From: Robertmurraya_A mangrovi
Lineage (GTDB): Bacteria > Bacillota > Bacilli > Bacillales > Cytobacillaceae
Assembly: GCF_034427655.1 (NCBI RefSeq)
Contig: NZ_JAXOFX010000001.1
Location: forward strand, 62,001 to 126,000
Length of the DNA: 64,000 nucleotides
Reading direction: 5' to 3'
Shown: one piece after another, positions 42,771-52,126 of the stretch
How positions within the stretch are numbered: the first letter of the stretch is position 1
Layout of the letters: each line of letters opens with the position of its first letter
Notes under the pieces: model-generated
What the model was told of the DNA's origin: nothing
What the model saw: the letters and a program-made list of their open reading frames with translations, nothing else
Database searches by the model: none
Position numbers and translations under genes: made by a program

Positions 42771-45700
42771 ATGTTAGTCATTAAGACAAAATTAATTGCC
42801 CCTAAAATTAAAGAAGATACGATAAGAAGAGCAAAATTAACAAAGAAAATGAAGGGGATTCCTAATCATCCTCTAACAATTATTCATTCTGGTGCAGGTT
42901 ATGGGAAAAGTACAGCATTAGCTTTGTATGTATATGATCAGTATTCCTCTTGCTGTTGGTATTCAACTTCAGCAACAGACGACGATATCATTCCATTTCT
43001 AACCTATATCATATCATCTATTCAAACAGTATATCCGACATTCGGAACGGAAATTAAGTCATTTATGAACGAAATGGACCACTACATACGTGAGGAAGAT
43101 TTGAGTTCGCTTTGCTCGTTATTTGTTAACGAGCTCTTATCTCTAGAGAAGAAGATTACATTGATTATTGATGACTATCATCAGGTTGAACATTCCTATA
43201 ATATTAATCGTTTTATGGAAAGGCTTCTTGAACATATACCTGAACAGCTAAGTATGATTGTGTCTAGTAGGAGCAGACCACTATGGAAGCCATTAACAAA
43301 GATGAAGGTGACGAACCAACTTTTAGAAATTACGAAAGAAGATCTCTCTTTATCAATGGACGAGATAGAATTACTCCTTTCCGATAATTATGATTTGACT
43401 ATTAATGAAGAAGAGTTAAAACAGATTTATAAAATTACTGAGGGTTGGGTTATCGCCCTTGGAATGATTGCTCAACAAATTCAACATACGGAAGATATTC
43501 ATTCCTTCTTATCTAAGCCAGGAGGGTCTTTACAAGACTTATTTCAATATTTAGTGATGGAAGTGTTCTCAAAGCAACCTCCGTTAATTCAACAATTTTT
43601 AGAACAAACGAGTGTCTTAGAAGAACTAGATGAAGACGTGTGCGATGTCGTATTAGGGATTACTGGTTCCGCTGGGATGTTAGAGCAGTTACTCGAAAAA
43701 AACTTATTTATTCAGCGTATTGGTGAAAAGCAATATAGATACCATGCTCTCTTTAAGGAATTTCTTGAGAAACAATTTAGAAAAAATCAACCGCATAGTA
43801 TACGGGTTTTACATGAAAGAGGGGCCAGGTATTATGAGAAGCTGAGAAACTGGGAAGGAGCCCTTTTACACTATGAAAAGATAGGTCATGTAGAAGCGAT
43901 TGCTTCCATTTTGAATGATTATGGTATTACGATGCTTGAAAGTGGCAAGGTGGAAAGTTTATATGAATTATTGATTAACCTACCAAATCCTGAAAAAGAT
44001 CGCTTTTATACTCTATGGTTTTTACAAGGAGAAGTACATAGATATCGCTCTCTATATAAAGAGGCTGAATTTTGTTATGACCAAGCTTTCACGGGGGCTG
44101 ACAAAAAGGGAAATGCTTTAGAAAAGAGTAAGGCTTTAGAAGGTAAGGCAAAAATCTACTTGGATACGATCCAGCCTTATAATGCTGAAAGGTATCTGTA
44201 CCAGGCAATTGAAATTCGTGAAAAGAGTGAATGGAGCTCTGAACAGGATACAGGAAAATTATATAGGCTTCTAGCTGAAAACTTGATTAATTCGGGGCAT
44301 GCTATCAAGGCAGAAAAATGGTTGAAACGTGCAAGAGATGCAAGTGTAGACCTTGGTTATGGGAATCTTCAAGCAAGGCTATATTTAAGAACGGGGAGAT
44401 TAGATGAAGCGAAGAATGTCCTTTTTTCCGCCAGAAAAAATCATTCTAATGGGCCAATCATTTCTAAACTTCCACAATCTCACCGAGAGACTGATTTATT
44501 GTTAGCTTTAATTGAAGCGCTTACAGGGAATGGAGTTGAATCTAAGAGTCTAGCACAGGAAGGTATTCAGAGCGGGGTTTCCTCTCAGTCTCCGTTCGTC
44601 GAGGCATGCGGATGGATTCGAATGGGCCATGCTGTTCAGCTGTTAGATCAATACGACCTAGCATTAGCGGAAAAATGCTATGAGACCGCCTTGGAAATTA
44701 TGGACCGAATTCGTGTAGAGCGAGGAAAAGCGGAAGCCTTTATGGGTCTGTGTATTTTATATGGAAATAAAGGGGATTATGAAAGAGCCATTGAGGTAGG
44801 AATTTTAGGTTTACAAGAAACTGAAAAAGTGAAAGACATTTGGCTTTCTTCGTTAATCAAGCTATCAATGGGGATTGCCGCTATTTATAATAATCGATTG
44901 TCCGAAGCATCAATTTACTTGAATAAAGCAGAAACCATGTTTCAAAATTGTCACGATGAATTTGGAAAAATGTTAACTTATTTTTGGAAAGCCTATCTCT
45001 CATTTGTACACGAAGAGACTGAACAATTTGAATCATACATCACTCTTTTTTTAAAACAGGTTCAACTAAAAGGCTTTGAATTTATTTTTCATAAGAGAAG
45101 TATTTACGGACCGAGAGATTTAGAGATGTTTGCTCCACTACTAATAGAGATTCAGAAACGTAATATATTTCCCGACTATGTAACGAAGCTATTACAGCAT
45201 AAAAGTATCGCTAACTTGGATTCTCATCCGGGATTTACTTTGAGAATTCAGACGCTTGGTCAGTTCAGGGTATGGTTAGGAGAAACGGAAGTAGAAGAAC
45301 GAGATTGGCAAAGAGGGAAAGCCAAGGAGCTATTGCAATTATTTTTAACGAATCGAAAACACTTTTTTCCGAAAGAAGAAATCTTGCAGCTCATTTGGCC
45401 GGAACAAAATGAAACCAGTGCAGCAAGGGACTTTAAAGTAGCACTAAATGCCTTAAACAATGCACTTGAACCCCACCGAAAGCCAAGAGCCAATCCATTT
45501 TTTATTATGAGAGACGGAACCTCTTATGGAATTAATAATAAAGCAGGTATAGAACTGGATACAGTTATTTTTGAAGAATGGATAAGAGTGGGACTGGCAG
45601 AACAAGACATTGAGCAATCCATTCAATGTTTGGAGAAGGGGCTACGTTTATATAAAGGAGATTATTTACCTGACAGAAGGTATGATGACTGGTGCTTAAA

Positions 45701-46010
45701 CGAAAGAGAAAGGTTACTTGTCTACTACTTAAGGGGTGCAGAAAAATTAGCACAACTAAGTGTTCGTAAGGAAAACTATGACCAAGCCATTCACTGGTGT
45801 GAAAGTATTCTTAAAAAGGATAAAACATGGGAAGAAGCTTATCGTTTAATTATGTATTGTTATTATCGAAAGAATAATCGACCGTATGCGATTAAATGGT
45901 ATCAAAAGTGTTGTGAGGTTCTTGAAGAGGAGTTAGGTGTTTCACCACTAGAACCTACACGCCACATGTACGAAATGATTATGGAAATGAAAGTGAATGT
46001 ATTGGACTAA
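42771..46010 (+). CDS. Large MalT-like STAND ATPase/BTAD transcriptional regulator
   Basis: This 1079-residue regulator has, in order, a STAND NTPase with Walker A SGAGYGKST (41-48) and Walker B LIIDDYHQV (about 131), a winged-helix oligomer region to about 340, a long TPR-like helical region (about 350-800), an OmpR/SARP-type DNA-binding wing (about 820-920; QTLGQFRVWLGETEVEER, LLQLFLTNRK), and a C-terminal BTAD domain (about 925-1079). Such proteins integrate a ligand signal through the TPR part. It lies just upstream of the Liv-type operon, whose promoter carries 11-bp-period direct repeats like SARP sites. The inducer is unknown. Confidence 0.88.
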   Translation: MLVIKTKLIAPKIKEDTIRRAKLTKKMKGIPNHPLTIIHSGAGYGKSTALALYVYDQYSSCCWYSTSATDDDIIPFLTYIISSIQTVYPTFGTEIKSFMNEMDHYIREEDLSSLCSLFVNELLSLEKKITLIIDDYHQVEHSYNINRFMERLLEHIPEQLSMIVSSRSRPLWKPLTKMKVTNQLLEITKEDLSLSMDEIELLLSDNYDLTINEEELKQIYKITEGWVIALGMIAQQIQHTEDIHSFLSKPGGSLQDLFQYLVMEVFSKQPPLIQQFLEQTSVLEELDEDVCDVVLGITGSAGMLEQLLEKNLFIQRIGEKQYRYHALFKEFLEKQFRKNQPHSIRVLHERGARYYEKLRNWEGALLHYEKIGHVEAIASILNDYGITMLESGKVESLYELLINLPNPEKDRFYTLWFLQGEVHRYRSLYKEAEFCYDQAFTGADKKGNALEKSKALEGKAKIYLDTIQPYNAERYLYQAIEIREKSEWSSEQDTGKLYRLLAENLINSGHAIKAEKWLKRARDASVDLGYGNLQARLYLRTGRLDEAKNVLFSARKNHSNGPIISKLPQSHRETDLLLALIEALTGNGVESKSLAQEGIQSGVSSQSPFVEACGWIRMGHAVQLLDQYDLALAEKCYETALEIMDRIRVERGKAEAFMGLCILYGNKGDYERAIEVGILGLQETEKVKDIWLSSLIKLSMGIAAIYNNRLSEASIYLNKAETMFQNCHDEFGKMLTYFWKAYLSFVHEETEQFESYITLFLKQVQLKGFEFIFHKRSIYGPRDLEMFAPLLIEIQKRNIFPDYVTKLLQHKSIANLDSHPGFTLRIQTLGQFRVWLGETEVEERDWQRGKAKELLQLFLTNRKHFFPKEEILQLIWPEQNETSAARDFKVALNALNNALEPHRKPRANPFFIMRDGTSYGINNKAGIELDTVIFEEWIRVGLAEQDIEQSIQCLEKGLRLYKGDYLPDRRYDDWCLNERERLLVYYLRGAEKLAQLSVRKENYDQAIHWCESILKKDKTWEEAYRLIMYCYYRKNNRPYAIKWYQKCCEVLEEELGVSPLEPTRHMYEMIMEMKVNVLD

Positions 46011-46031
46011 TGAATCGTATATACACACTTG

Positions 46032-46065
46032 ACGAGCCTACAATTTTAACCGGGCTCGTTTTTTT
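46032..46065 (+). terminator. Terminator of the BTAD regulator gene
   Basis: ACGAGCC and GGCTCGT form a 7-bp stem followed by TTTTTTT. Confidence 0.85.
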
Positions 46066-46080
46066 CTAACTTCCTAATGA

Positions 46081-46115
46081 TTTGTAACTCGTTTGTAACC
46101 ACGAAAAATTATGAT
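46081..46115 (+). promoter_or_regulatory. Activator-type promoter with TTTGTAAC direct repeats
   Basis: TTTGTAAC occurs at 46081-46088 and 46092-46099 (11-bp period), in place of a -35 box. TATGAT follows at 46110-46115 after a 10-nt gap. The same layout is at 56834-56868. SARP regulators are known to bind heptamer direct repeats of 11-bp period about 8 bp upstream of the -10, so this is a likely target of the adjacent BTAD regulator. Confidence 0.7.
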
Positions 46116-46156
46116 AAATCCACAAAGAAGTAACCAAATTTCAAGGGGGAAGATGA

Positions 46157-47395
46157 ATGAGTTCAGTAAGGAAACATTTTGCTTTTATTTGCTTACTCGT
46201 TTTTATGATGGTTTTTGCTAGTGCATGTAGTTCTGATCAAACAGGAAGTTCTGATTCCGGCTCGAAGGATAAGGAAGAAACAAAGAATAGTGAACCTATT
46301 AAAATTGGGGTGCTAGCATCGCAAACAGGTGGACTTGAAGCTTATGGTAAACAAACATTAAGAGGATTTGAACTTGGTCTTGAGTACGCGACAGGCGGGA
46401 CAATGGAAGTAGATGGTCGTAAAATTCAGTTCATTGTAGAAGATACTGAGACAAAGCCAGAAGTTGCGGTTCAAAAAGCTACTAAACTTTTAGAAGATGA
46501 TGAAGTTGATTTCCTTGTTGGTTCATCTAGTTCTGGTGACACACTTGCTGTATTACCACTGGCTGAAGAGTATGAAAAAATTATGGTTGTTGAGCCTGCA
46601 GTAGCTGATAGTATTACAGGTTCTGAGTTTAATAAATATATTTTCCGTACAGCACGTAACTCTTCTCAAGATGCAGTTGCAGGCGCAGCAGCTATTGCGA
46701 AAGATGGAGTAAAGATTGCCACGTTTGCCCCAGATTATTCATTTGGTAGAGATGGGGTAGCTGCATTTAAAGAAGCGGCAGAAAAGCTTGGAGCAGAAAT
46801 TATCCATGAGGAGTACGCTGATCCAGCTGCAACAGATTTTACATCTAATATTCAAAAAGTAATTGATTCAAAGCCAGATTATTTATTCGTAGTTTGGGCT
46901 GGAGCAAACTCTCCTTGGAACCAAATTGCTGATATGAAGGTTCAAGAAAAAGGAATAAAAATTTCTACTGGAGCACCTGACATTGCGGCACTAACAACAA
47001 TGGAGCCATTAGTTGGCATGGAAGGTTTCTCTGTTTATTATCATGACCTTCCTAAGAACGAAATCAACGATTGGTTAGTAACAGAACATAAAAAGAGATT
47101 CAACAACGAGTTACCTGATTTATTTACACCAGGTGGTATGAGTGCGGCTATCGCAATTGTAGAAGCAATCAAGAAAACAGGTGGAGACACGAACGCTGAT
47201 ACACTGATTGAAGCAATGGAAGGAATGAGTTTTGAAACTCCAAAAGGAAAAATGACTTTCCGTCCTGAAGATCATCAAGCCCTTCAGTCTCTATATGCTG
47301 TTAGATTAGAAAAGAAAGAAGGCGTACCATATCCGGTACCTGTATTAATTCGTGAGCTTTCTCCAGAGGAAACGGCTCCTCCAATTAGAAATTAG
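46157..47395 (+). CDS. Liv-type ABC transporter substrate-binding lipoprotein
   Basis: This 412-residue periplasmic-binding-type I protein is anchored as a lipoprotein (FASAC, lipidated Cys24). The mature domain has KIGVLASQTGGLEAYGKQTL, LVGSSSSGDTLAVLPLAEE and DYSFGRDGVAAFKEAAEK, typical of Leu/Ile/Val-binding and related carboxylate-binding proteins. AAGGGGG precedes the ATG. It is first of an operon with two ATPases and two permeases. Downstream CoA-dependent enzymes suggest an organic acid rather than an amino acid as ligand, which is inference. Confidence 0.88.
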   Translation: MSSVRKHFAFICLLVFMMVFASACSSDQTGSSDSGSKDKEETKNSEPIKIGVLASQTGGLEAYGKQTLRGFELGLEYATGGTMEVDGRKIQFIVEDTETKPEVAVQKATKLLEDDEVDFLVGSSSSGDTLAVLPLAEEYEKIMVVEPAVADSITGSEFNKYIFRTARNSSQDAVAGAAAIAKDGVKIATFAPDYSFGRDGVAAFKEAAEKLGAEIIHEEYADPAATDFTSNIQKVIDSKPDYLFVVWAGANSPWNQIADMKVQEKGIKISTGAPDIAALTTMEPLVGMEGFSVYYHDLPKNEINDWLVTEHKKRFNNELPDLFTPGGMSAAIAIVEAIKKTGGDTNADTLIEAMEGMSFETPKGKMTFRPEDHQALQSLYAVRLEKKEGVPYPVPVLIRELSPEETAPPIRN

Positions 47396-47558
47396 TTCAT
47401 TAGTTTGACACTACGTTAGTGATGTATCTTTGAATCCAACAAGATGACAAGATACGGTGTTGTAGGGTCTGGTAAAAATCTTAGCATTGATTTTTACTTG
47501 GCCCTTCTTTATTTAAAAGGTCAGAGCACATATGTATTTCTTAGAAGGTGGTGTTATT

Positions 47559-48329
47559 TTGAGCTTAATAGAAACAAAGGATTTAACGATAACTTTTGGC
47601 GGTCATACAGCGGTAGATGGAGTCAACTTAACCGTAAAAGAAAATCAATTTTTATCGATTATTGGGCCAAATGGAGCAGGGAAGACAACATTCTTTAACC
47701 TTTTAAGTGGGCAGCTTGCGCCAACAAAAGGGGAAGTATTTTTTCGTGGGGAGAATATCACAAAGCTTTCGCCTACGTTTAGAACGAGGAAGGGAATCGG
47801 CAGATCTTTTCAAATTACGAATGTTTTCCCGAACTTAACTGTGTTGGAGAATGTTAGATTAGCCGTTCAATCACAGGCAGGAATTCGTTATAAGATGTTT
47901 TCACATTTTAAGAAGTTTAAGAATCTAGAAGACCAAGCAGTAGAATGGCTTAAAATGGTCATGCTTGATAATAAAAAAGATACGTTAGCGCTTAACTTAG
48001 CGCATGGAGAAAAACGGAAGCTAGAAATTGCAATGTTACTAGCTTTAAACACAGAAGTTCTGTTACTCGATGAACCGACAGCAGGTATGTCATTAGAAGA
48101 AGTTCCCGCTATCCTTGAGGTGATTAAGAAAATTAAAGCTAAAGGAGATCGGACAATTCTATTAATTGAGCACAAAATGGATATGATTATGGATTTATCT
48201 GATTCAGTTATGGTGCTTTTTAATGGAAGATTATTAGCCACAGGGACACCAGAAGAAATAATGAAAAATGAAACTGTACAGTCCGCTTATTTAGGAGGTC
48301 TTTATGATGAGCGTGCAATTGAAGCTTGA
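47559..48329 (+). CDS. Liv-type ABC ATPase (LivG family)
   Basis: This 256-residue ATPase contains Walker A GPNGAGKTTFFN, the LivG-type RSFQITNVFPNLTVLENV, signature LAHGEKRKLEIAMLL, Walker B VLLLDEPTAGMSLEE and the switch LLIEHKMDM. The start is TTG at 47559, 7 nt after AAGGTGG; an ATG 27 nt earlier precedes that site. The canonical LSGG of most ABC proteins is LAHG here, as is usual for LivG. It overlaps the next gene, so they are coupled. Confidence 0.9.
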   Translation: MSLIETKDLTITFGGHTAVDGVNLTVKENQFLSIIGPNGAGKTTFFNLLSGQLAPTKGEVFFRGENITKLSPTFRTRKGIGRSFQITNVFPNLTVLENVRLAVQSQAGIRYKMFSHFKKFKNLEDQAVEWLKMVMLDNKKDTLALNLAHGEKRKLEIAMLLALNTEVLLLDEPTAGMSLEEVPAILEVIKKIKAKGDRTILLIEHKMDMIMDLSDSVMVLFNGRLLATGTPEEIMKNETVQSAYLGGLYDERAIEA

Positions 48330-49014
48330 TCAGGTTGAAACGTATATTGGGCAATATCATATTTTACAAGGCATTAATTTTGAAGTGAGAAAAGGAGAAG
48401 TAACCGTTCTACTGGGTCGAAATGGCGCAGGTAAAACGACTACCCTAAGAACAATTATGGGCTTGAACCCAGCATCTAAAGGAAGTATTACTTATAACAA
48501 TGAAGAAATCAAAAGCTTACCAACCTATCATATCGCACAAAAGGGAATTGGGTATGTTCCAGAAGATCAAGGGATTTTTGCCCAATTAACGGTTGAGGAA
48601 AATATGAAAGTAGCAATGAAGTCGGAAAATGATGAGACGAAGGAACGTCTAGCTTATATTTTGAATTTATTCCCTGATTTAAAGAAGTTCTGGAAAAAAC
48701 ATGGTGGTCTACTAAGTGGTGGACAGAAACAAATGCTTTCTATTGCAAGAGCGTATGTAAACGATAACGATATGCTCTTGATTGATGAGCCTAGTAAAGG
48801 TTTAGCACCCATCGTGGTGGAGAAAGTAATGGATTCCATTATGCAAATGAAAGAAAAAACAACGATTGTTTTAGTAGAGCAAAATTTTATGATGGCAAGC
48901 ACGATTGGAGATCGTTTTTATATTATCGATGATGGACGTACCGTTCATGATGGTCCAATGAATGTGTTAAAAGAAGACGATGAAATGAGAAGAAAATATT
49001 TAGGGATTGCATAA
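48307..49014 (+). CDS. Liv-type ABC ATPase (LivF family)
   Basis: This 235-residue ATPase contains Walker A GRNGAGKTTTLRTIMG, GIGYVPEDQGIFAQLTVEEN, signature LLSGGQKQMLSIARAY, Walker B LLIDEPSKGLAP and LVEQNFMMA, the LivF pattern. The second of two adjacent ATGs is chosen for its 7-nt spacing from AGGAGG; it overlaps the LivG-type gene by 23 bp. Together with the LivG protein it would form the heterodimeric ATPase of the importer. Confidence 0.9.
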   Translation: MSVQLKLDQVETYIGQYHILQGINFEVRKGEVTVLLGRNGAGKTTTLRTIMGLNPASKGSITYNNEEIKSLPTYHIAQKGIGYVPEDQGIFAQLTVEENMKVAMKSENDETKERLAYILNLFPDLKKFWKKHGGLLSGGQKQMLSIARAYVNDNDMLLIDEPSKGLAPIVVEKVMDSIMQMKEKTTIVLVEQNFMMASTIGDRFYIIDDGRTVHDGPMNVLKEDDEMRRKYLGIA

Positions 49015-49030
49015 GGAGAGGAGGATAGGA

Positions 49031-49891
49031 ATGGAGCTGTTAATTAATTTAACGATTAATGGGCTAGCAACGGGAATGCTCATTTTCTTATTGGCTGCAG
49101 GTTTAACTTTAATTTTTGGATTAATGGACGTATTAAACTTTGCTCATGGTGGGTTATTTGCATGGGGCGCCTACAGTGGTACTTGGATTTATGCAACAAC
49201 TGGTAGTTTTGTCATTGGAATTATAGGTGCCATTATTACTGGACTTATCCTGGGTGTTGCAACAGAAAGATGGATTATTAAACCGGTTTACGGTAATCAC
49301 ATACAGCAGATTCTGATTACACTTGGGCTGATGCTCGTGTTGTCTGAGATGTTAAAAGTAGTTTGGGGACCTAATCAGATATCCGCAACGGCTCCTAGTT
49401 ACTTAGCTGGAAGTTGGGAGATTGGTAACGTCATTATTATTAAGTACCGTGCTTTTATCATTGTAGTAGGTCTTTTAGTATTCTTAGCTGTTCAATATAT
49501 TTTAAAGAATACGAAAATTGGTTTGATTGTACGTGCAGGAGTTATGAATAAAGAAATGGTTCAGTCTTTAGGGATCAATATTCAAAAAGTATTTATGCTT
49601 GTCTTTATGATTGGGGCAGGGATGGCTGCTTTAGGTGGAGTGTTACTTGCACCATATTCAGGAGTAATATATGCAGAAATGGGACTCGAGTTTGCTATTT
49701 TAGCCTTCATCGTTGTTGTTATAGGTGGAATGGGTAGTTTCCCTGGGTCTATTCTTGCTGCTATCTTAGTTGGACTATCGGGATCCTTTATGGCTTATTA
49801 TGTTCCAGATCTTGCTCTTGCTGTAAACATGTTATTAATGGCAGCGGTATTAATCTTTAAGCCTTCAGGATTATTTGGATTGAAGGGGTGA
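49031..49891 (+). CDS. Liv-type ABC permease (LivH family)
   Basis: This 286-residue permease has about eight helices, the N-terminal LINLTINGLATGMLIFLLAA and the LivH signatures FGLMDVLNFAHGGLFAWGAY and GIGAGMAALGGVLLAPYSGV-like segment. The ATG at 49031 follows AGGAGAGGAGG; an earlier ATG lies before that site and inside the previous gene. Seventeen bases separate it from the LivF gene. It pairs with the LivM-type permease. Confidence 0.9.
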   Translation: MELLINLTINGLATGMLIFLLAAGLTLIFGLMDVLNFAHGGLFAWGAYSGTWIYATTGSFVIGIIGAIITGLILGVATERWIIKPVYGNHIQQILITLGLMLVLSEMLKVVWGPNQISATAPSYLAGSWEIGNVIIIKYRAFIIVVGLLVFLAVQYILKNTKIGLIVRAGVMNKEMVQSLGINIQKVFMLVFMIGAGMAALGGVLLAPYSGVIYAEMGLEFAILAFIVVVIGGMGSFPGSILAAILVGLSGSFMAYYVPDLALAVNMLLMAAVLIFKPSGLFGLKG

Positions 49892-49896
49892 GAAGG

Positions 49897-50910
49897 ATGA
49901 ATGTACTAATGAAAAATAAGAAAAATGTCTTTTATACGCTTATTGCTGTACTGCTTCTAATTTACCCATTCATAAATGATTCTCGCTCCATGATGATTTT
50001 ATTTACTCAAGTGTTTATCTTTGCGATTTTTGCGATGAGCTATGATTTATTACTTGGATATACAGGGATTGTTTCATTTGGGCATGCGATGTTTTTTGGT
50101 ATAGGAGCTTATACGATAGGAATATTCATGAAACGGTTTGAACCGACGATTCCGTATTTAATGCTAGCGGTTTTGGTAACGATTGTTTTGACTGCATTGT
50201 TAAGTTATTTAGTAGGTTTACTCACTCTCAGATTAAAGAGTCATTTCTACGCCATGTTGACATTGGCATTTGCTGGATTGTTTCTCGTTTTAGCTGAAAA
50301 GTGGAGAACAATGACATATGGGAATGATGGATTTACTTTCAGGGTACCAGACTTATTTAAAGATAGATTTGATTTTTATCTTATTTGTTTAGTTAGTATG
50401 ATTGTTGTTTTTATCCTATTAAATCGCTTTACGAATTCACCATTAGGGAGAGTACTGCAAGCGATTCGTGAAAATGAACAGAGAAGTGAGTCACTTGGTT
50501 ATAGTGTTCTTCAGTACAAAATTATTGCAAGTGTCGTTTCTGGTGTGATAGCAGGGATTGCTGGTATTTTATACGCTATTTCCCTTCGATTTGTTAATAC
50601 TAGCGTGTTTACAATGGATATAACGCTTGATGCATTGTTAATGACAATTATTGGTGGAGTGGGAACTCTAGTTGGGGCCATCATCGGAGCTGGTCTAATT
50701 GAATTTGCCCATCACTGGTTAACTGAGTTAGCTAAGGTTCATTGGATCTTTGAACGATGGATCATTTTCTTTGGAATTATATATATTCTAGCTGTTATGT
50801 TCTTCCCACAAGGGATTGTTGGGACACTAAAGAGCCTAAGAACGAAATCCTTAGTAAAAAGACAGCGAAACCTGGAACCAAAAGATAAAAACGAAAAGGC
50901 TGCTGGATAG
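49897..50910 (+). CDS. Liv-type ABC permease (LivM family)
   Basis: This 337-residue permease has about nine helices, with the LivM motifs AMSYDLLLGYTGIVSFGHAM and GRVLQAIRENEQRSESLGYS and a basic, hydrophilic C-terminal tail (VKRQRNLEPKDKNEKAAG). The ATG at 49897 follows AAGGGGTGAGAAGG; ATG 49909 is an alternative. It starts 5 bp after the stop of the LivH-type gene and is followed 11 bp later by a small gene, so the operon continues into the enzyme genes. Confidence 0.9.
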   Translation: MNVLMKNKKNVFYTLIAVLLLIYPFINDSRSMMILFTQVFIFAIFAMSYDLLLGYTGIVSFGHAMFFGIGAYTIGIFMKRFEPTIPYLMLAVLVTIVLTALLSYLVGLLTLRLKSHFYAMLTLAFAGLFLVLAEKWRTMTYGNDGFTFRVPDLFKDRFDFYLICLVSMIVVFILLNRFTNSPLGRVLQAIRENEQRSESLGYSVLQYKIIASVVSGVIAGIAGILYAISLRFVNTSVFTMDITLDALLMTIIGGVGTLVGAIIGAGLIEFAHHWLTELAKVHWIFERWIIFFGIIYILAVMFFPQGIVGTLKSLRTKSLVKRQRNLEPKDKNEKAAG

Positions 50911-50921
50911 GGGGAACCCAA

Positions 50922-51101
50922 TTGGAACAAAAGCAAATTGCCTCATTTGTCATTCGATTTCAACTAGTTGACTTTGATACAGCAACAAAAGAAAAACAGT
51001 GGCGGATTAAAGTGACTCACGTTCAAGAGGATGAAGAGTTGTTGTTTGAGACATCGGAAGAAGCCTTGAATTTTATGAAACAAGTAGTGGGAGATTCTTA
51101 A
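50922..51101 (+). CDS. 59-residue protein between the transporter and KAS-III gene
   Basis: This short frame starts with TTG after ATAGGGGGAACCC (7-nt spacing), 11 bp after the permease gene and 18 bp before the next. The protein begins MEQKQIASFVIRFQLVDFDT and contains KQWRIKVTHVQEDEELLFET and EEALNFMKQVV, a beta-beta-beta-helix-like alternation. It has no membrane segment, signal or metal motif. Tight packing in the operon argues for a real gene, perhaps an accessory subunit of the enzyme encoded next. I do not recognise the family. Confidence 0.65.
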   Translation: MEQKQIASFVIRFQLVDFDTATKEKQWRIKVTHVQEDEELLFETSEEALNFMKQVVGDS

Positions 51102-51119
51102 GTAAGTAGGTGAATTTTT

Positions 51120-52121
51120 GTGAATATTGGAATCGTAAGTACAGGTACTTATATTCCTGAAGCGTTTATAACAGGGGAAGAAATTGCCAAAGAAGCAGGA
51201 ATCCCGGTCCATGTTGTGGAAGAGAAGATGGGGATTAAGAAAAAGCCAGTACCTTCTGAAGATGACCATACATGTGAAATGGGAATTCGGGCGGCTAAAA
51301 AGGCAATTGAAAAAGCGGGAATTGACCCATTATCCATTGATCTAATTATTTATATCGGGGAAGAGCATAAAGAGTATCCTTTATGGACAGCTGGAATTAA
51401 GCTACAGGAGGAAATTGGTGCTCATAATGCCTGGGCTTTTGATGTAGCTCTACGCTGTGGGACTACAGTGATGGCCATTAAGATTGCTAAAAACATGATG
51501 CTGGCAGATCCAAGTATTAAGATTGTATTGCTGGCGGGCGGTTACCGAAATAGCGATTTTATAGATTACAAGAATGAAAGAACTAGATTTATGTTTAATC
51601 TAGGTGCAGGTGGAGGGGCTTTGCTTTTACAAAAAGACTATAACAAGAACCTCATTCTAGAAACAGAAATGATTACGGACGGATCATTTTCGGAGGATGT
51701 GGTAGTCGTTGCAGGTGGAACAAAAAATCCTCTTACAACATCTAATTTACATCTTCATAAGTTAGATGTGCTAGATCCGGTTGGAATGAAAAATAGATTA
51801 GAACAGAAATCAATGGCTAACTTTCTAAAAGTCATTAGAGAATCAGTTGGCAAAAGTGGATATAGAGAAGAAGATATCCGTTATGTGGGAATGCTTCACA
51901 TGAAGAGATCAGCACATGAATATGTATTAAATGAATTAGGCTTGTCGAACTCCCATTCCATCTATTTAGAAGAATATGGTCACATCGGACAAATGGATCA
52001 AATACTTTCGTTAGAACTTGCTGAACAACAAGGGAAAATAAAAGATGGAGATCTTGTTGTTTTAGTTAGTGCCGGAATTGGCTATGCATGGGGGGCAACA
52101 ACGATTCGTTGGGGAGAGTGA
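51120..52121 (+). CDS. KAS-III-like (FabH-type) thiolase-fold enzyme with Cys-His-His site
   Basis: This 333-residue thiolase-fold protein is closest to 3-oxoacyl-ACP synthase III. Nucleophile Cys113 is in ALRCGTTVMA. His260 (GMLHMKRSAH) takes the place of the FabH histidine. The FabH asparagine motif NYGN is replaced by EYGHIGQMD, giving His288. This suggests a CoA condensing, cleaving or transferase reaction different from fatty-acid initiation. It starts with GTG. It sits in an operon after the importer and before a hydrolase and SDR, so it probably processes the imported acid's CoA ester (inference). Confidence 0.78.
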   Translation: MNIGIVSTGTYIPEAFITGEEIAKEAGIPVHVVEEKMGIKKKPVPSEDDHTCEMGIRAAKKAIEKAGIDPLSIDLIIYIGEEHKEYPLWTAGIKLQEEIGAHNAWAFDVALRCGTTVMAIKIAKNMMLADPSIKIVLLAGGYRNSDFIDYKNERTRFMFNLGAGGGALLLQKDYNKNLILETEMITDGSFSEDVVVVAGGTKNPLTTSNLHLHKLDVLDPVGMKNRLEQKSMANFLKVIRESVGKSGYREEDIRYVGMLHMKRSAHEYVLNELGLSNSHSIYLEEYGHIGQMDQILSLELAEQQGKIKDGDLVVLVSAGIGYAWGATTIRWGE

Positions 52122-52126
52122 ATGGT

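Noticed and set aside
47444..47698. 84-codon plus-strand frame before the LivG-type gene
   Set aside because: It overlaps the start of the LivG gene in another frame and has low-complexity, unlikely protein sequence.
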